Assembly: GCF_026914185.1 (NCBI RefSeq)
Contig: NC_070562.1
Span: 6,200,001-6,264,000 of the forward strand
DNA length: 64,000 bases
DNA from: Puccinia triticina
Taxonomy: Eukaryota > Basidiomycota > Pucciniomycetes > Pucciniales > Pucciniaceae
Direction of reading: 5' to 3'
The first letter of the stretch is position 1; each line of letters opens with the position of its first letter. Below the pieces are notes generated by a model. The model did not search any database and was not told the origin of the DNA. It saw only the letters and a list, made by a program, of their open reading frames with translations. Positions 41,801 through 52,435 of the stretch are shown here, in pieces. The translations under genes were made by a program, and so were the position numbers.

Positions 41801-43453
41801 AACACAGCCTGCTTAGTGAGTATCTTGAAATCAAAGCACGTGCAGCAAGACCTGGTGGCTCAGCCAGATGAGCCTTGGAAAACTAAATTCGCGGCGGGGC
41901 GGTTTGTTCTGCTTGATGGTCTACTTTATCACCGCAGCGGAAACCACTGTGCACTAGTATTGGTGTCGGAAGAACACATCAAAACTATGCTCCATGAATG
42001 CCACAACAATATAATGTTGGGTCATTTTTCTAAAGACCGCACCATTGAGCAATTGGGGGTTTTGGCTTGGTGGCCGGGTTGGCCCAAGCATGTGAAGAAG
42101 TATTGCCGAAGCTGTGACCGGTGTCAGAAAGCCAACCGATCCACTGGTAAGCGTTATGGGCTGCTCCAGACGATTGAGGAGCCAAAACAGAGATGGGAGG
42201 TTATTAATATGGACTTTGTCACGGCACTACCAACCGCAGGGCAGGACAGCTACAACTCAGTGCTAGTGATAGTTGATCAATTTTTGAAGAGAGCGCGTTT
42301 TCTGCCGTGTTATAAAGATAGTACTGCGATGGACATTGCACTACTCTTTTGGTCTTCGATCATCAGCGACGTTGGGTGCCCCAAAGTTATCATCAGTGAT
42401 TGCAACCCCAAGTTTACGTTGGAGTTCTGGCAGAACTTTTTTGATTTGCTGGGCACAAAACTGGCTTTTTCGACAGTGTACCATCCTCAGACAGATGGCC
42501 TCGCAGAACGTATGATCCAGACGCTCGAGGATATGATACGGCATTACTGTGCTTTTGGTCTTAACTTTAAGGATAGCAAAGGCTATACCCACGACTGGGT
42601 TTCCTTGCTACCCGCTTTGGAGTACGCTTATAACTCTAGCATTCATGCTTCAACGGGGAAGACACCCTTTGAGCTAGAGAAGGGATGGGTTCCCCACATG
42701 CCGCGCGACTTGATTCTCAGCAAGGCTGTTACATTGCATCCTTTGGCGGAAAGGTTCCAACACATGATGCTGAGCGCCAAAAAGCACACCAGCCGGTGCG
42801 TCCAGGAGTCAGTGGCCTATAATAAGGAGCGCTGGGATAAGACTCACCGCGAGCATGATATAGCGGTGGGAGACAGAGTATTGGTGTCAACCGTCAACTT
42901 CCAAAACCTGGGAGGTAATAGGAAATTGAAGGATGCATTCGTGGGACCTTTCTTTGTTAAGGCACTCCATGGCTGCAACGCGGTCGAGTTGATACTCACC
43001 GAGGGATATGATATTAAACACCCGACATTCCCGGTGAGCCTGTCAAAAAAGTATGTTGTGGATGGGACCAACAGCGAAGTGCCCCCGCCTGTTTTACTAC
43101 CCAAGGCAGAGGGTGAAGCGGAAAGGGGGTTTCCATCAAAAATTTTGGATGAAAAGCTTGTGCGCGTTGTGGTGCGCTATCTGGTACACGCGGTGTCAAG
43201 ATCAAAATTCACAATGGCACGCGGATTGGCGTGCAGGTTCTCTTTTCCTCTATGTAGTTTTGTGTCCATTTTCTCATGTTCTTTCTTTTCTTTATTTCTA
43301 CTTTTGTCTACTGTTTTGTTTCTTATCTGCGCGTGTTGGATGGTTTGGCTATGTGGTGGGTTGGTTTTGTCTGAGTTTTGTTGGTTTTGTTTTGGTTTTG
43401 TTCTTTTTGTCTGTCTCTTTTCTTCTTGTGTTTGTTATGCGCACGGGGCATGA
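38822..43453 (+). CDS. Ty3 A Gag-Pol polyprotein (1,543 aa)
   Basis: Uninterrupted frame. Order: Gag core (TFSGKGEYNHMDFIHWIDLA, residues about 65-250); a zinc knuckle with the second Cys replaced by Phe (CYTFKETGHTSRRC, about 267); protease LLDSGAVWSVV (about 340); reverse transcriptase with YIDDLIIF (about 678); RNase H with LYVDACMEGLGAALHQ (about 825); integrase with the zinc-binding H/C set (HECHNNIMLGH, CRSCDRC) and D in NMDFVTALP, D in IISDCNPKF, E in DGLAERMIQTLE; an integrase C-terminal barrel (DRVLVSTVNF, then FVGPFFVKALHG). A chromodomain seems to begin (KILDEKLVR) but degrades. The final ~70 residues are a hydrophobic Phe/Cys/Leu-rich read-through of T-rich 3' DNA. Pol looks largely intact, while the knuckle change and C-terminal loss argue against full activity. 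Confidence 0.93.
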   Translation: MMSQNRSKGARLRTKISDLAKLVKAVNVAETIPCQPEDRGQAESSGDGQENVSLEVQKQLTNAIAKSDWPTFSGKGEYNHMDFIHWIDLAKRHSHLNDGVIVLKLLTVLTDGARSWFKTMEAIHQNRQWSFWRAEICKKCGTSSWKQKKEDAFDADKFIPGDTVPSDWVTRQYGRLQCFSPGISQESINFKLLRLMDSKVEFAVKTAMRNPAADLREFKNILEDICDKTRIGRKRFATRVSNTDKASAVPVAKAKAPAVTGAIICYTFKETGHTSRRCPKNVNNVSEEDPQANEDDKASVYDPEGPIIGETLQGAFAIGPPSGKNNLVQMRCCELDCMVLLDSGAVWSVVGKDYLQQFCPGWRKFILPTKTGKFHSASGALVPLGVVNIRLQLRHMQMAMRFVVMENMSSIYFIVGNDYLAHYKISLLNGERRQFTIGKKTFDFDESINAVTPEELPGDSFRQEVLCDSKISNELTAIQQTDLMITLEKFRVAFASADKPFGAIKGHKVEITLTVDKPYPPALRKAPYPASPHTRVAIEEHIATLTKMGIICKVGSNKGVDITTPVIIAWNKEKSRLVSDFWVLNTYTTPNRYPMPMITESLTRLHGAKFITCMDVLKGFHQNMVKEDSRKYLRIISHMGFHKYLRMPFGIKNAPSHFQRMMDNEFHKELSQLWLIVYIDDLIIFTKTWEDNMNKLSIVLQKVSKMAMKISLTKCWFGFSELKALGHIVNGLTLGVDQGRVAAVLMKPIPVTVKELQYFLGFAGYYRLHIKDFNKMASSLYKICSPNVAFEMNQERVEAYKALRVALTTAPLLFYPDPKRPFWLYVDACMEGLGAALHQIQIVGDKKQEGPICFISRQLKESEKRYGASQSECLCLVWALNKLYYYLDGCVFEVITDCIALKYLLNMKPPSQHMLQWQISVQDWRGSMTIVHQDGLIHKNADGLLHWALPNNKTNPASDLEEVTRKVPIMAIAISGLVDDFWDLVEASYGVKKNTACLVSILKSKHVQQDLVAQPDEPWKTKFAAGRFVLLDGLLYHRSGNHCALVLVSEEHIKTMLHECHNNIMLGHFSKDRTIEQLGVLAWWPGWPKHVKKYCRSCDRCQKANRSTGKRYGLLQTIEEPKQRWEVINMDFVTALPTAGQDSYNSVLVIVDQFLKRARFLPCYKDSTAMDIALLFWSSIISDVGCPKVIISDCNPKFTLEFWQNFFDLLGTKLAFSTVYHPQTDGLAERMIQTLEDMIRHYCAFGLNFKDSKGYTHDWVSLLPALEYAYNSSIHASTGKTPFELEKGWVPHMPRDLILSKAVTLHPLAERFQHMMLSAKKHTSRCVQESVAYNKERWDKTHREHDIAVGDRVLVSTVNFQNLGGNRKLKDAFVGPFFVKALHGCNAVELILTEGYDIKHPTFPVSLSKKYVVDGTNSEVPPPVLLPKAEGEAERGFPSKILDEKLVRVVVRYLVHAVSRSKFTMARGLACRFSFPLCSFVSIFSCSFFSLFLLLSTVLFLICACWMVWLCGGLVLSEFCWFCFGFVLFVCLFSSCVCYAHGA

Positions 43454-44105
43454 TGAGCTGTCCCGCAGCATGTCACAACCCCAGAATCTGAGTTCAGCTC
43501 AAACTCAGATGATGGGGCGGCATGGGAAACACTCTGAACCATATTTTCCATCAAAATTTTATTGATCCTCATTATTCATTGCGATCCTGAGTATTCTCAG
43601 AGCTTTATCCATCCCGCCGGCTTGCAGGACTCTTATCACGCACGTGGCGTAGTTTTGTCAATCTTCTTCCTCTCTGACTCCGCCTTCCGGCGCCCTTCAA
43701 CAATCCCTTCATGCTCAAACTTTCCTCAACCTTCCCGGTTTTCTTTCTTCCTCCTTTCAACTCACAACCCCGCCGACGGGCGCTCAACGCCGTCGTAAAT
43801 CAAACACCCCCATACCTCATTGCTCTCAGATCCCCCCCTCTTTCTGCAACCATCCCCGGAGGGCATTCCCCCAAATCTTTTTCCCCTCCAACAGCTGCTG
43901 CCGCCTGGCACAGACGGAGTTCCACAGCGTCCAAGGCCAAGACTGCTGTCTTTACCTGACAAAATTTAAAAATCAGTCCACTGATGCCAATAAATGGCTT
44001 CCCAAGTCGGCAATACCCAATGCGGACACCTTACTGAGGAGGTTCCGGGCGCAGAAGAGAAAGCCTGAGGCCTGTATACAAGCCGTCCTTTTTTGTGGGG
44101 GCAAG
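43454..44105 (+). other. Ty3 A 3' non-coding region
   Basis: Pyrimidine-rich, no conserved frame. Ends in a TTTTTTGTGGGGGCAAG purine-rich stretch directly before the 3' LTR, a candidate polypurine tract. Confidence 0.6.
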
Positions 44106-44797
44106 TGTCAGCCCTCCGCTAACTCAGACAGCGCGGAGAGCCAACAAAGAGACTCAAAGGTGTCTCCGTTGGCAGGATCCATGTAACTGCCGGGCAAGTC
44201 AGCCAGAAAGCAGTGCGTACGGCCAGGACTTACCCAGAAGTCGTGCGCTAGTTGAGTTTATGTGCCCGCTTAACAGCGGGCAAGAAGAGGCTGGAAGATG
44301 AGGTCGAGGACCTCTCCTCCTATATAGTACGGGGCTCTTGCCTGAAGCAAGTTCCCCAGAGTTAATTGGTACCAAGCCCGACCACATTGTTGATCATCAT
44401 CAACAATTGGGGCCTTTCCAGTACTAACTTGACCACCACCCTTTCACTACTACCACCCTTACCTCATCCTCTCTGTCTCTCATCCTAGCATCTTCTCAAC
44501 CCACTCCCTCTGGAACTAACTCGCTCACATTGGATCTGCTTCCATCTCCGGTCAGGTAAGCTAGCCGGCTTTTTCTTCATCTCTATTATATAACTACCCT
44601 TTTGAGTGGATCCCTTGGATTCCGGTACAACAAAGCTCTACCCAGGCTCCTCTTACTATAAGAGGTGTGGCTCCTCCTCCCGTCATTGGTAGAGTTGAGT
44701 TTAGCTGCTTGTATTCTTGCTCCGTAGAGCCAAGCTTGGTTGTAAAACAACCTCCTTTTTATTCAGAGTACAGTCACTCTAGAGACCTACTCTGACA
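44106..44797 (+). repeat. Ty3 element A, 3' LTR (692 bp)
   Basis: Starts TGTCAG and ends CTGACA, with TATATAG at 44321-44327. Compared with the 5' LTR it has lost several CpGs, for example TTCGAG to TTTGAG, ATCGG to ATTGG, AATCGAG to AGTTGAG, GCGAG to GCAAG and ACGAT to ACAAT. Confidence 0.93.
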
Positions 44798-45540
44798 GTG
44801 ATGCAGTTGTTTTGGATTCATTTTACATTTGCAACTGCAAAATATAACATTTCTCCAAAAGCATAGGTACCTCACATGAATGAAACATGAAGTGAAGTTC
44901 ATCTTGCATTCCCATCTAGTTAGTCTTATGGCTCTTTCCATTTTTCAAGTAGCAGAATTTTCCAATATAACACAGCCTTTCAAGAAGTCACATTCATTGT
45001 GCCTGTCTGTCACAGTGGAATTGGTTTTGAAGTGGAGAACAGCAATCTTTTTCACAAGGGCAGGTGACAATGAAAATCTTTTCTGGAGTTATGATTGAGT
45101 TGATCTGGTGTTCCACACAAATTCAACTAGATTTACTGGTCAAATGTAGTCAATTAATGTCTCAATGTATAATCAGTTGACCTCAATTTACCCAGAGGAA
45201 ATCAAAGCGTTCTACATAAAATTGTATTAGATCCCAATAGTTTTATGGCTGACTTGAGACCCAATACAACCTCATTTTTTAACCTTACTGATGCATCAAT
45301 GGTGAATCACTTTTGAATGAAGTTCAAATCATGTCTGACTCACTTGTGACCAAGCTCACAATCATGTAGGGATAAGTTACTATTCCCATCAGGCTCACAT
45401 CCAACCAAAACTCACATAAAATTCAGCGGTTGCACTCCCTGGGGAGTGGGAACATATCTCCCCTGGTTTTTTGCCTGCAATTTCATTCAATGAAATGCAG
45501 CATGAACCCATGAATTCAGTTCCTGTGAAAATGTGGTTCT
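44798..45540. other. No gene recognised
   Basis: AT-rich with short ORFs. The longest (44880-45098) has no protein-like features. Confidence 0.45.
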
Positions 45541-45750
45541 AATGAACTTGGATTTGGCAACTGATCAGATGGTAGCTGCTACATTTGGGTGCTTTGTGGT
45601 CATTCAAGGTACACAATAAATTTTTGGGGCCTTTTGATTATTTTGATACCAAAATCACGGAAGACCTCCCACGCTGGGCTGAGATAAAGTGGCAGAAACA
45701 CCAAGAAACTTCCAAATTAGTGATATTTGGCAAATGATCACATTGTAGCA
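45541..45750 (-). repeat. One diverged 173-bp satellite monomer outside the foldback element
   Basis: Carries the same words as the array in the inverted orientation (GTAGCTGCTACATTTGG, GTGGTCATTCAAGGTACACA, AGTGGCAGAAACACCAAGAA, CAAATTAGTGATATTTGG). The match stops at ACATTGTAG about 15 bases before the foldback end, suggesting insertion into or near pre-existing satellite. Confidence 0.8.
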
Positions 45751-46179
45751 ACAATGGTCCTATCACCAGGAAAAAAAAGTAGTCAGTTGATGACAACTGA
45801 CATAACACAGCTCTGGTTTCAGCTACCAAGCTACTCCATCTGCTAGTGCAGGGCTGGCTGGCACACAGCTCAGTGCCCATTTTGGCACAGCTGAAGCCTC
45901 TGGAATTTTCACAGGCTGCTCCTCAGCTTTGTCCCAGGCACAGCTCCTGCTTAGCCTTGGCCCAGCTGCTGCTTAGCCTTGGCCCAGGCCCAGCTGCCCC
46001 TCAGTCTTGGCACGGGACAAGCCACTGCTCAGCCTTTGCCTGAGCAAGAACGGGCATTGATAAACGCACGCCCGTCCCACGGGGGCACGCCCACGCCCTT
46101 CGAAAAGGGCGCGTGGGACCGCACACCCTTTTTCAAGGGCCTGCAAGTCCGTGCGAGGGCGTGCACGCCGCCACACCGT

Positions 46180-46525
46180 GCCTGCTTGCCGGGAGCCCCT
46201 TGGCAGGCAGGTGCAAGTATACCTGCTCGCCAAGAGCCCCTCGGCGGGCAGGTACAGATCCCACCTCACCAAGAACCTCTCAGAGAGCATGTATACATGC
46301 ACCTGCTCGCCAAGGGGGTCTCGGTGAGCAGGCTCGGCGGGTAGGTTTATGTATCCCTGCTCGCCGAGAGTCTTGCCTGCTCGCCGAGAAGGATAACTCT
46401 TGGCGAGCAGGTATACAAACACCTGCACGCCGAGCCTGCTCACCGAGAGCCCCTCCGCGGGCAGGTGCATGTATACCTGCTTGACAAGAGAAATCCTTGG
46501 CGAGCAGGCATACAGATCACTACCA
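46180..46525 (+). repeat. Left arm CTCGCC/GGCGAG array
   Basis: Alternating direct and inverted short units (CCTGCTCGCCGAGAG and its inverse, spaced by GTATAC and ACCTGC). Each pair can form a local hairpin. About 350 bp, versus about 960 bp in the right arm. Confidence 0.85.
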
Positions 46526-47190
46526 AGATGGATGAATTTGCTATGTCGTATATTGATCAATATAGCATATATTGATCTATTTATATTGATCAATTTTTTT
46601 TTTGATTATTCCTCTTGATACCTTTGTCTGTTTTCCATGTCTCCTTGATACTATTCTATAATCTCTCTCCTTCAGCCTGTGTTAGCTTCAAGCCACAGGA
46701 TTTTTTTTTTTCTTTTGCCTGATAACATTCATAAATTTCTACATACACCACTCAATTCTTCCTGAAAAAAAGACATTGCAAGTTTTAGTATTAATCCAGG
46801 GTAGCTGAGGGGTCTCAATTTTTTTTTTCTTTTTTTTTTTTACTTCAACAATTGATGTTATCAGAAGTCTCCAAATTGACTTTTTTTCAGAAGAGGAAAA
46901 ACATTGACCCCTGACCTCTCTCATGATACCATCCTGCACACATTGTTAATTTGGTTGGTTGAACTTGCTCAAGATATTGCATATCATACTTGAAGTGCTA
47001 CATGCATAGAAGGCCTTTTTGAAATTAGTTTACCATGGTTTAGCATATTTTTGTCAGGTTCTTTTTTTTATCTACTTCTGTTATCAACCACAGATTAATG
47101 AGGAATATTTCCACATAAAATTTCATCAGACAATTTTTCTGCATACAAAACCCAGAAATATTTTAAAATATAATTTATTTGGGGTCGCAT
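46526..47190 (+). repeat. Left AT-rich spacer of the foldback
   Basis: Inverse copy at about 51,765-52,435. Contains TTGATCAATATA palindromes, poly-T runs and the CTCTCTCATGATACCATCCT block also seen at 1,660. No coding. Confidence 0.85.
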
Positions 47191-47199
47191 CCATTATGC

Positions 47200-50100
47200 A
47201 GCAGCAACAATGCGATCAGTTCCCAAATATCACTAATTTGGTAGTTTCTGGCCCTTTCTGCCACTATATCTCAACACAGCGTGGGATTTTTTCCATGATA
47301 TTGGTATCAAAATGATAAATAGCCCCCAAGGATTCATTTTGTACCTTAAATTACCACATAACCCAAATGTAGCAGCTACAATCTGATCAGTTGCCAAATG
47401 TCACTAATTTGGTAGTTTCTTGGTGTTTCTGCCACTATATCTCAACACAGCCTGGGAGTTCTTCCATGATATTGGTATCATAATAATCAAGAGCCACCAA
47501 GGATTCATTGTGTACCTTAAATGACCACAAAACCTCCAAATGTAGCAGCTACAATCTGACCAGTTGCCAAATCTCACTAATTTGGTAGTTTCTTGGTGTT
47601 TCTGCCACTATATCTCAGCGCAGCATGGAAGTTCTTCCATTATATTGGTACCAAGATGATTAAATGCCCTCAAAGATTGATTGAGTACCTCCAATGAGCA
47701 CAAAACCCCCAATTGTAGCAGGCACAATGTGATCAGTTGCCAAATATCACTAATTTGGTAGTTTCTTGGTGTTTCTGCCACTATATCTCAGCGCAGCATG
47801 GGAGTTCTTCCATGATATTGGTACCAAAATGATCAAATGCCCCTGAAGATTCATTGGGTACCTTGAATGACCACAAAACCCCCAAATGTAGCAGCCACAA
47901 TGTGATCAGTTGCCAAATATCACTAATTTGGTAGTTTCTTGGTGTTTCTGCCACTATATCTCAGCGCAGCATTGGAATTATTCCATTATATTGGGACCAA
48001 AATGATCAAACACACTCAAACATTCATTGAGTACCTTGGATGATCACAAAACCCCCAGATGTAGCAGCCACAATGTGATCAGTTGCAAAATATCACTAAT
48101 TTGGTAGTTTCTTCGTGTTTCTGCCACTATATCTCAGCGCAGCATGGGAGTTATTCCAAGATATTGGTACCAAGATGATCAAATGCCCTCAAAGACTGAT
48201 TGAGTACCTTGAATGACCACAAATCCCCCAAGTGTAGCAGCCAAGATGTGGTCAGTTGCCAAATATCACTAATTTAGTAGTTTCTTGGTGTTTCTGCCAC
48301 TATATGTCAGCGCAGCATGGGATTTCTTCCATGATATTGGTACCAAAATGATCAAATTCCCCTGAAGATTTGTTGTGTACCTTGAATGACCACAATACCC
48401 CCAAATGTAGCAGCCACAATGTGATCAGTTGCCAAATATCACTAATTTGGTAGTTTCTTGGTGTTTCTGCCACTATATCTCAGCGCAGCATTGGAGTTAT
48501 TCCATTATATTGGTACCAAACTGATCAAACACACTCAAACATTCATCGAGTACCTTGGATGACCACAAAACCCCCAGATGTAGCAGCTACAATCTGACCA
48601 GTTGCAAAATATCACTAATTTGGTAGTTTCTTTGTGTTTCTGCCACTATATCTCAGCGCAGCATGGGAGTTATTCCAAGATATTGGTACCAAGATGATCA
48701 AATGCCCTTAAAGACTGATTGAGTACCTTGAATGACCACAAAACCCCCAAGTGTAGCAGCCACAATGTGATCAGTTGCCAAACATCACAAATTTGGTAGT
48801 TTCTTGGTGTTTCTGCCACTATATCTCAGGCCAGCATGGGAGTTCTTCCATGATATTGGTACCAAAATGATCAAATGACCCTGAAGATTCATTGTGTCCC
48901 TTGAATGACCACAATACCCCCAAATGTAGCAGCCACACTGTGAACAGTTGCAAAATATCACTAATTTGGTAGTTTCTTGGTGTTTCTGCCCCTATATCTC
49001 ATCACAGCATGGGAGTTCTTCCATAATATTGGTACCAAAATGATCACACGCCCTCAAACATTCATTGAGGTCCTTGGGTGACCACAAAACCCCCAAATGT
49101 AGCAGCCACAATGTGATCAGTTGCCAAATATCACTAATTTGGTGTTTCTGCCACTATATCTCAGCGCAGCATGGGAGTTCTTCCATGATATTGGTACCAA
49201 AATGATCACATGCCCTCAGAAATTCATTTGTTACCTTGGATGACCACAAAACCCCCAAATGTAGCAGCGACACTGTGATCAGTTGCCAAATATCACTAAT
49301 TTGGTAGTTTCTTGGTGTTTCTGCCACTATATCTCAGCGCAGCATGGGAATTCTTCCATGATATTGGTACCAAAATGATCAAATGGCCCTGAAGATTCCG
49401 TTTGTACCTTGGATGACCACAAAACCCCCAAATGTAGCAGCCACCATGTGATCAGTTGCCAAATATCACTAATTTGGTAGTTTCTTGGTGTTTCTGCCAC
49501 TATATCTCAGCCCAGCGTGGGAGACCTTCCATGATATTAGTACCAAAATTATCACATGCCCCTGAAGATTCATTGTGTACCTTGAATGACCACAAAAGCC
49601 CCAAACCTAGCAGCGACACTGTGATCAGTTGCCAAATATCACTAATTTGGTAGTTTCTTGGTGTTTCCGCCACTATATCTCAGCACAGCGTGGGAGTTCT
49701 TCCATGATACTGGTACCAAAATGATCAAATGCCCTCAAAGATTCATTGAGTACCTTTGATGACCACAAAACCCCCAAATGTAGCAGCCACAATGTTATCA
49801 GTTGCCAAATATCACTAATTTGGCAGTTTCTTGGTGTTTCTGCCACTATATCTCAGCGCAGCATGGGAGTTCTTCCATGATATTGGTACCAAAATGATCA
49901 CATGCCCTCAAACATTCATTTGGTACCTTGGATGACCACAAAACCCCCAAATGTAGCAGCCACAATGTGATCAGTTGGCAAATGTTCTAATTTGGTAGTT
50001 TCTTGGTGTTTCTGCCACTATATCTCAGCGCAGCAAGGGATTTCTTCCATGATGTTGATACCAAAATGATCACATGCCCTCAAACATTCATTGAGTACCT

Positions 50101-50497
50101 TGGATGACCACAAAACCCCCAAATGTAGCAGCCAAAATGTCATCAGTTGCCAAATATCACTAATTTGGTAGTTTCTTGGTGTTTCTGCCACTATATCTCA
50201 GCGCAGCATGGGAGTTCTTCCATGATATTGGAACCAGAATGATCAAATGCCCCTGAAGATTCATTGTGTACCTTGAATGACCACAAGACCCCCAAATGAA
50301 GCAGCCACAATGTGATCAGTTGCCAAATATCACTAATTTGGTAGTTTCTTGGTGTTTCTGCCACTATATCTCAGCTCAGCGTGGGAGTTCTTCCATGATG
50401 TTGGTACCAAAACAATTAAATTCCCCTGGAGATTCATTGTGTACCTTGAATGACCACAATACCCCCAAATGTAGCAGCCACACTGTGATCAGTTGCC
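47200..50497 (+). repeat. 173-bp satellite array, forward orientation (about 19 copies)
   Basis: TCTGCCACTA anchors recur at 47601, 47774, 47947, 48120, 48293 and 48466, exactly 173 bp apart. A typical monomer has the dyad CCAAATATCACTAATTTGG, then GTAGTTTCTTGGTGTTTCTG, CTATATCTCAGCGCAGCATG, GGTACC, TACCTTGAATGACCACAAAA and ATGTAGCAGCCACAATGTGA. Monomers are diverged by scattered substitutions, with one short deletion near 49140. Confidence 0.95.
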
Positions 50498-51760
50498 AAA
50501 TTAGTGATATTTGGCAACCATTCACATTGTAGCTGCTACATTTGGAGGTTTTGTGGTCATTCAAGGTACACAGTTCATCTTTGAGGGCATTTAATCATTT
50601 TGGTACCAATATCATTGAAGAATTCCCACGCTGCGCTGAGATATAGTGGCAGAAACACCAAGAAACTACCAAATTGGTGACATTTGGAAACTGATCACAT
50701 TGTGGCTGCTACATATTGGGGTTTTGTGGTCAATCCAGGTACTCAATGAACCTCCGAGGGAATTTGATCATTTTGATACCAATATTATGGAAGAAATCCC
50801 ACGCTGCGCTGAGATATAGTGGCAGAAACACCAGAAACTACCAAATTAGTGATATTTTGCAACTGATCACATCCTAGCTGCTACATTTGGGGGTATTGTG
50901 GTCATTCAAGGTACACAATTAATCTTCAGGGGAATTTGATCATTTTGGTACCAATATCATGGAAGAAATCCCACGCTGTGCTGAGATACAGTGGCAGAAA
51001 CACCAAGAAACTACCAAATTAGTGATATTTGGCAACTGATCACATTGTGGCTGCTACATTTGGGGGTTTTGTGTTCATTCAAGGTAAACAATAAATATTC
51101 AGGGGCATGTGAGCATTTTGGTACCAATATCATGGAAGAACTCCCATGCTGCGCTGAGATATAGTGGCAGAAACACCAAGAAACTACCAAATTAGTGATA
51201 TTTGGCAACTGATAACATTGTGGCTGCTACATTTGGGGGTTTTGTGGTCATCCAAGGTACACAATGAATCCTTGGGGACTATTGATCATTTTGAAACCAA
51301 TATCATGGAAGAACTCCCAGGTTGTGTTGAGATATAGTGGCAGAAACACCAAGAACCTACCAAATTAGTGAGATTTGGCAACTGATGAGATTGTAGCTGC
51401 CACATTTGGGGGTTTTGTGGTCATTTAAGGTACACAATGGATCATTGGGGGCTACTGAACATTTTGATACCATTATCATGGAAGAACCCCCAGGCTGTGT
51501 TGAGATATAGTGGCAGAAACACCAAGAAACTACCAAATTAGTGATATTTGGCCACTGATCAGATTGTAGCAGCTACATTTGGGGATTTTGTGGTCATTCA
51601 AGGTACACAATGAACCTATGGGGGCTTTTAAAAATTTTGGTACCAATTTCATGGAACAATTCCCAGGCTGTACTGAGATATAGTTGCAGAAATACCAAGA
51701 AACTAACAAAGTAGTGAGATTTGGCAACTGATCAGATTGCAGCTGCTGCATAATGGATGT
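50498..51760 (-). repeat. 173-bp satellite array, inverted orientation (about 7 copies)
   Basis: Same monomer reading on the other strand from the flip point at about 50,497-50,503. The flip lies inside the CCAAAT..ATTTGG dyad of one monomer. Confidence 0.95.
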
Positions 51761-51764
51761 GACC

Positions 51765-52435
51765 CCAAAAACATTATTTCTGGGTTTTATATTCAGAAAA
51801 ATTGTCCAACGAAATTTTATGTGGAAATATTCCTCATTAATCTGTGGTTGATAACAAAAGTAGATAAAAAAAAGAACCTGACAAAAATATGCTAAACCAT
51901 GGTAAACTAATTTCAAAAAGGCTTCCTATGCACGTAGCACTTCAAGTATGATATGCAATATCTTGAGGAAGTTCAACCAACCAAATTAAAAATGTGTGCA
52001 GGATGGTATCATGAGAGAGGTCAGGGGTCAATGTTTTTCCTTTTTTGAAAAAAAAGTCAATTTGCAGACTTTTGATAACAGATCAATTGTTGAAGTAAAA
52101 AAAAAAAAGAAAAAAAAAAAAAATTGAGACCCCTCAGCCACCCTGGATTAATCCTAAAACTTGCAATGTCTTTTCTTCAGGAAGAATTGAATGGTGTATG
52201 TAGAAATTTATGAATGTTATCAGGCAAAAAAAAAGATTCCTGTGGCTTGAAGCTAACACAAGGGGAAGGAGAGAGATTATAGAATGGTATTAAGGAGACA
52301 TGGAAAACAGACAAAGGTATCAAGAAGAATAATAAAAAAAAATTGATCAATATAAATTGATCAATATACGCTATATTGATCAATATACAATATATTGATC
52401 AATATACGACATCACAAATTCATCCATCTTGGTAG
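51765..52435 (-). repeat. Right AT-rich spacer of the foldback
   Basis: Inverse of 46,526-47,190, including the AATATTCCTCATTAATCTG block and TTGATCAATATA repeats. Confidence 0.85.

Larger units (their letters stand above)
35788..44797 (+). mobile_element. Ty3/gypsy element A, full length (9.0 kb)
   Basis: Two LTRs of about 690 bp, a TTTGGGGGCC primer-binding-site-like block right after the 5' LTR (36478), gag-leader ORFs, a long gag-pol ORF, and a GTGGGGGCAAG purine-rich stretch before the 3' LTR. LTRs differ at roughly twenty positions, many of them CpG transitions, so the insertion is older than the copia element. Confidence 0.93.

Noticed and set aside
43200..43453. Hydrophobic, Cys/Phe-rich C-terminal tail of the Ty3 A polyprotein, resembling membrane spans or an env-like extension
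   Set aside because: It comes from a T-rich stretch after the integrase and chromodomain-like part. Composition alone explains the hydrophobicity, and other frames are equally open.
45761..45763. Firm CACTA-superfamily assignment for the foldback element
   Set aside because: CACCA ends and a TAT triplet are suggestive only. Three bases can match by chance and no transposase is present.
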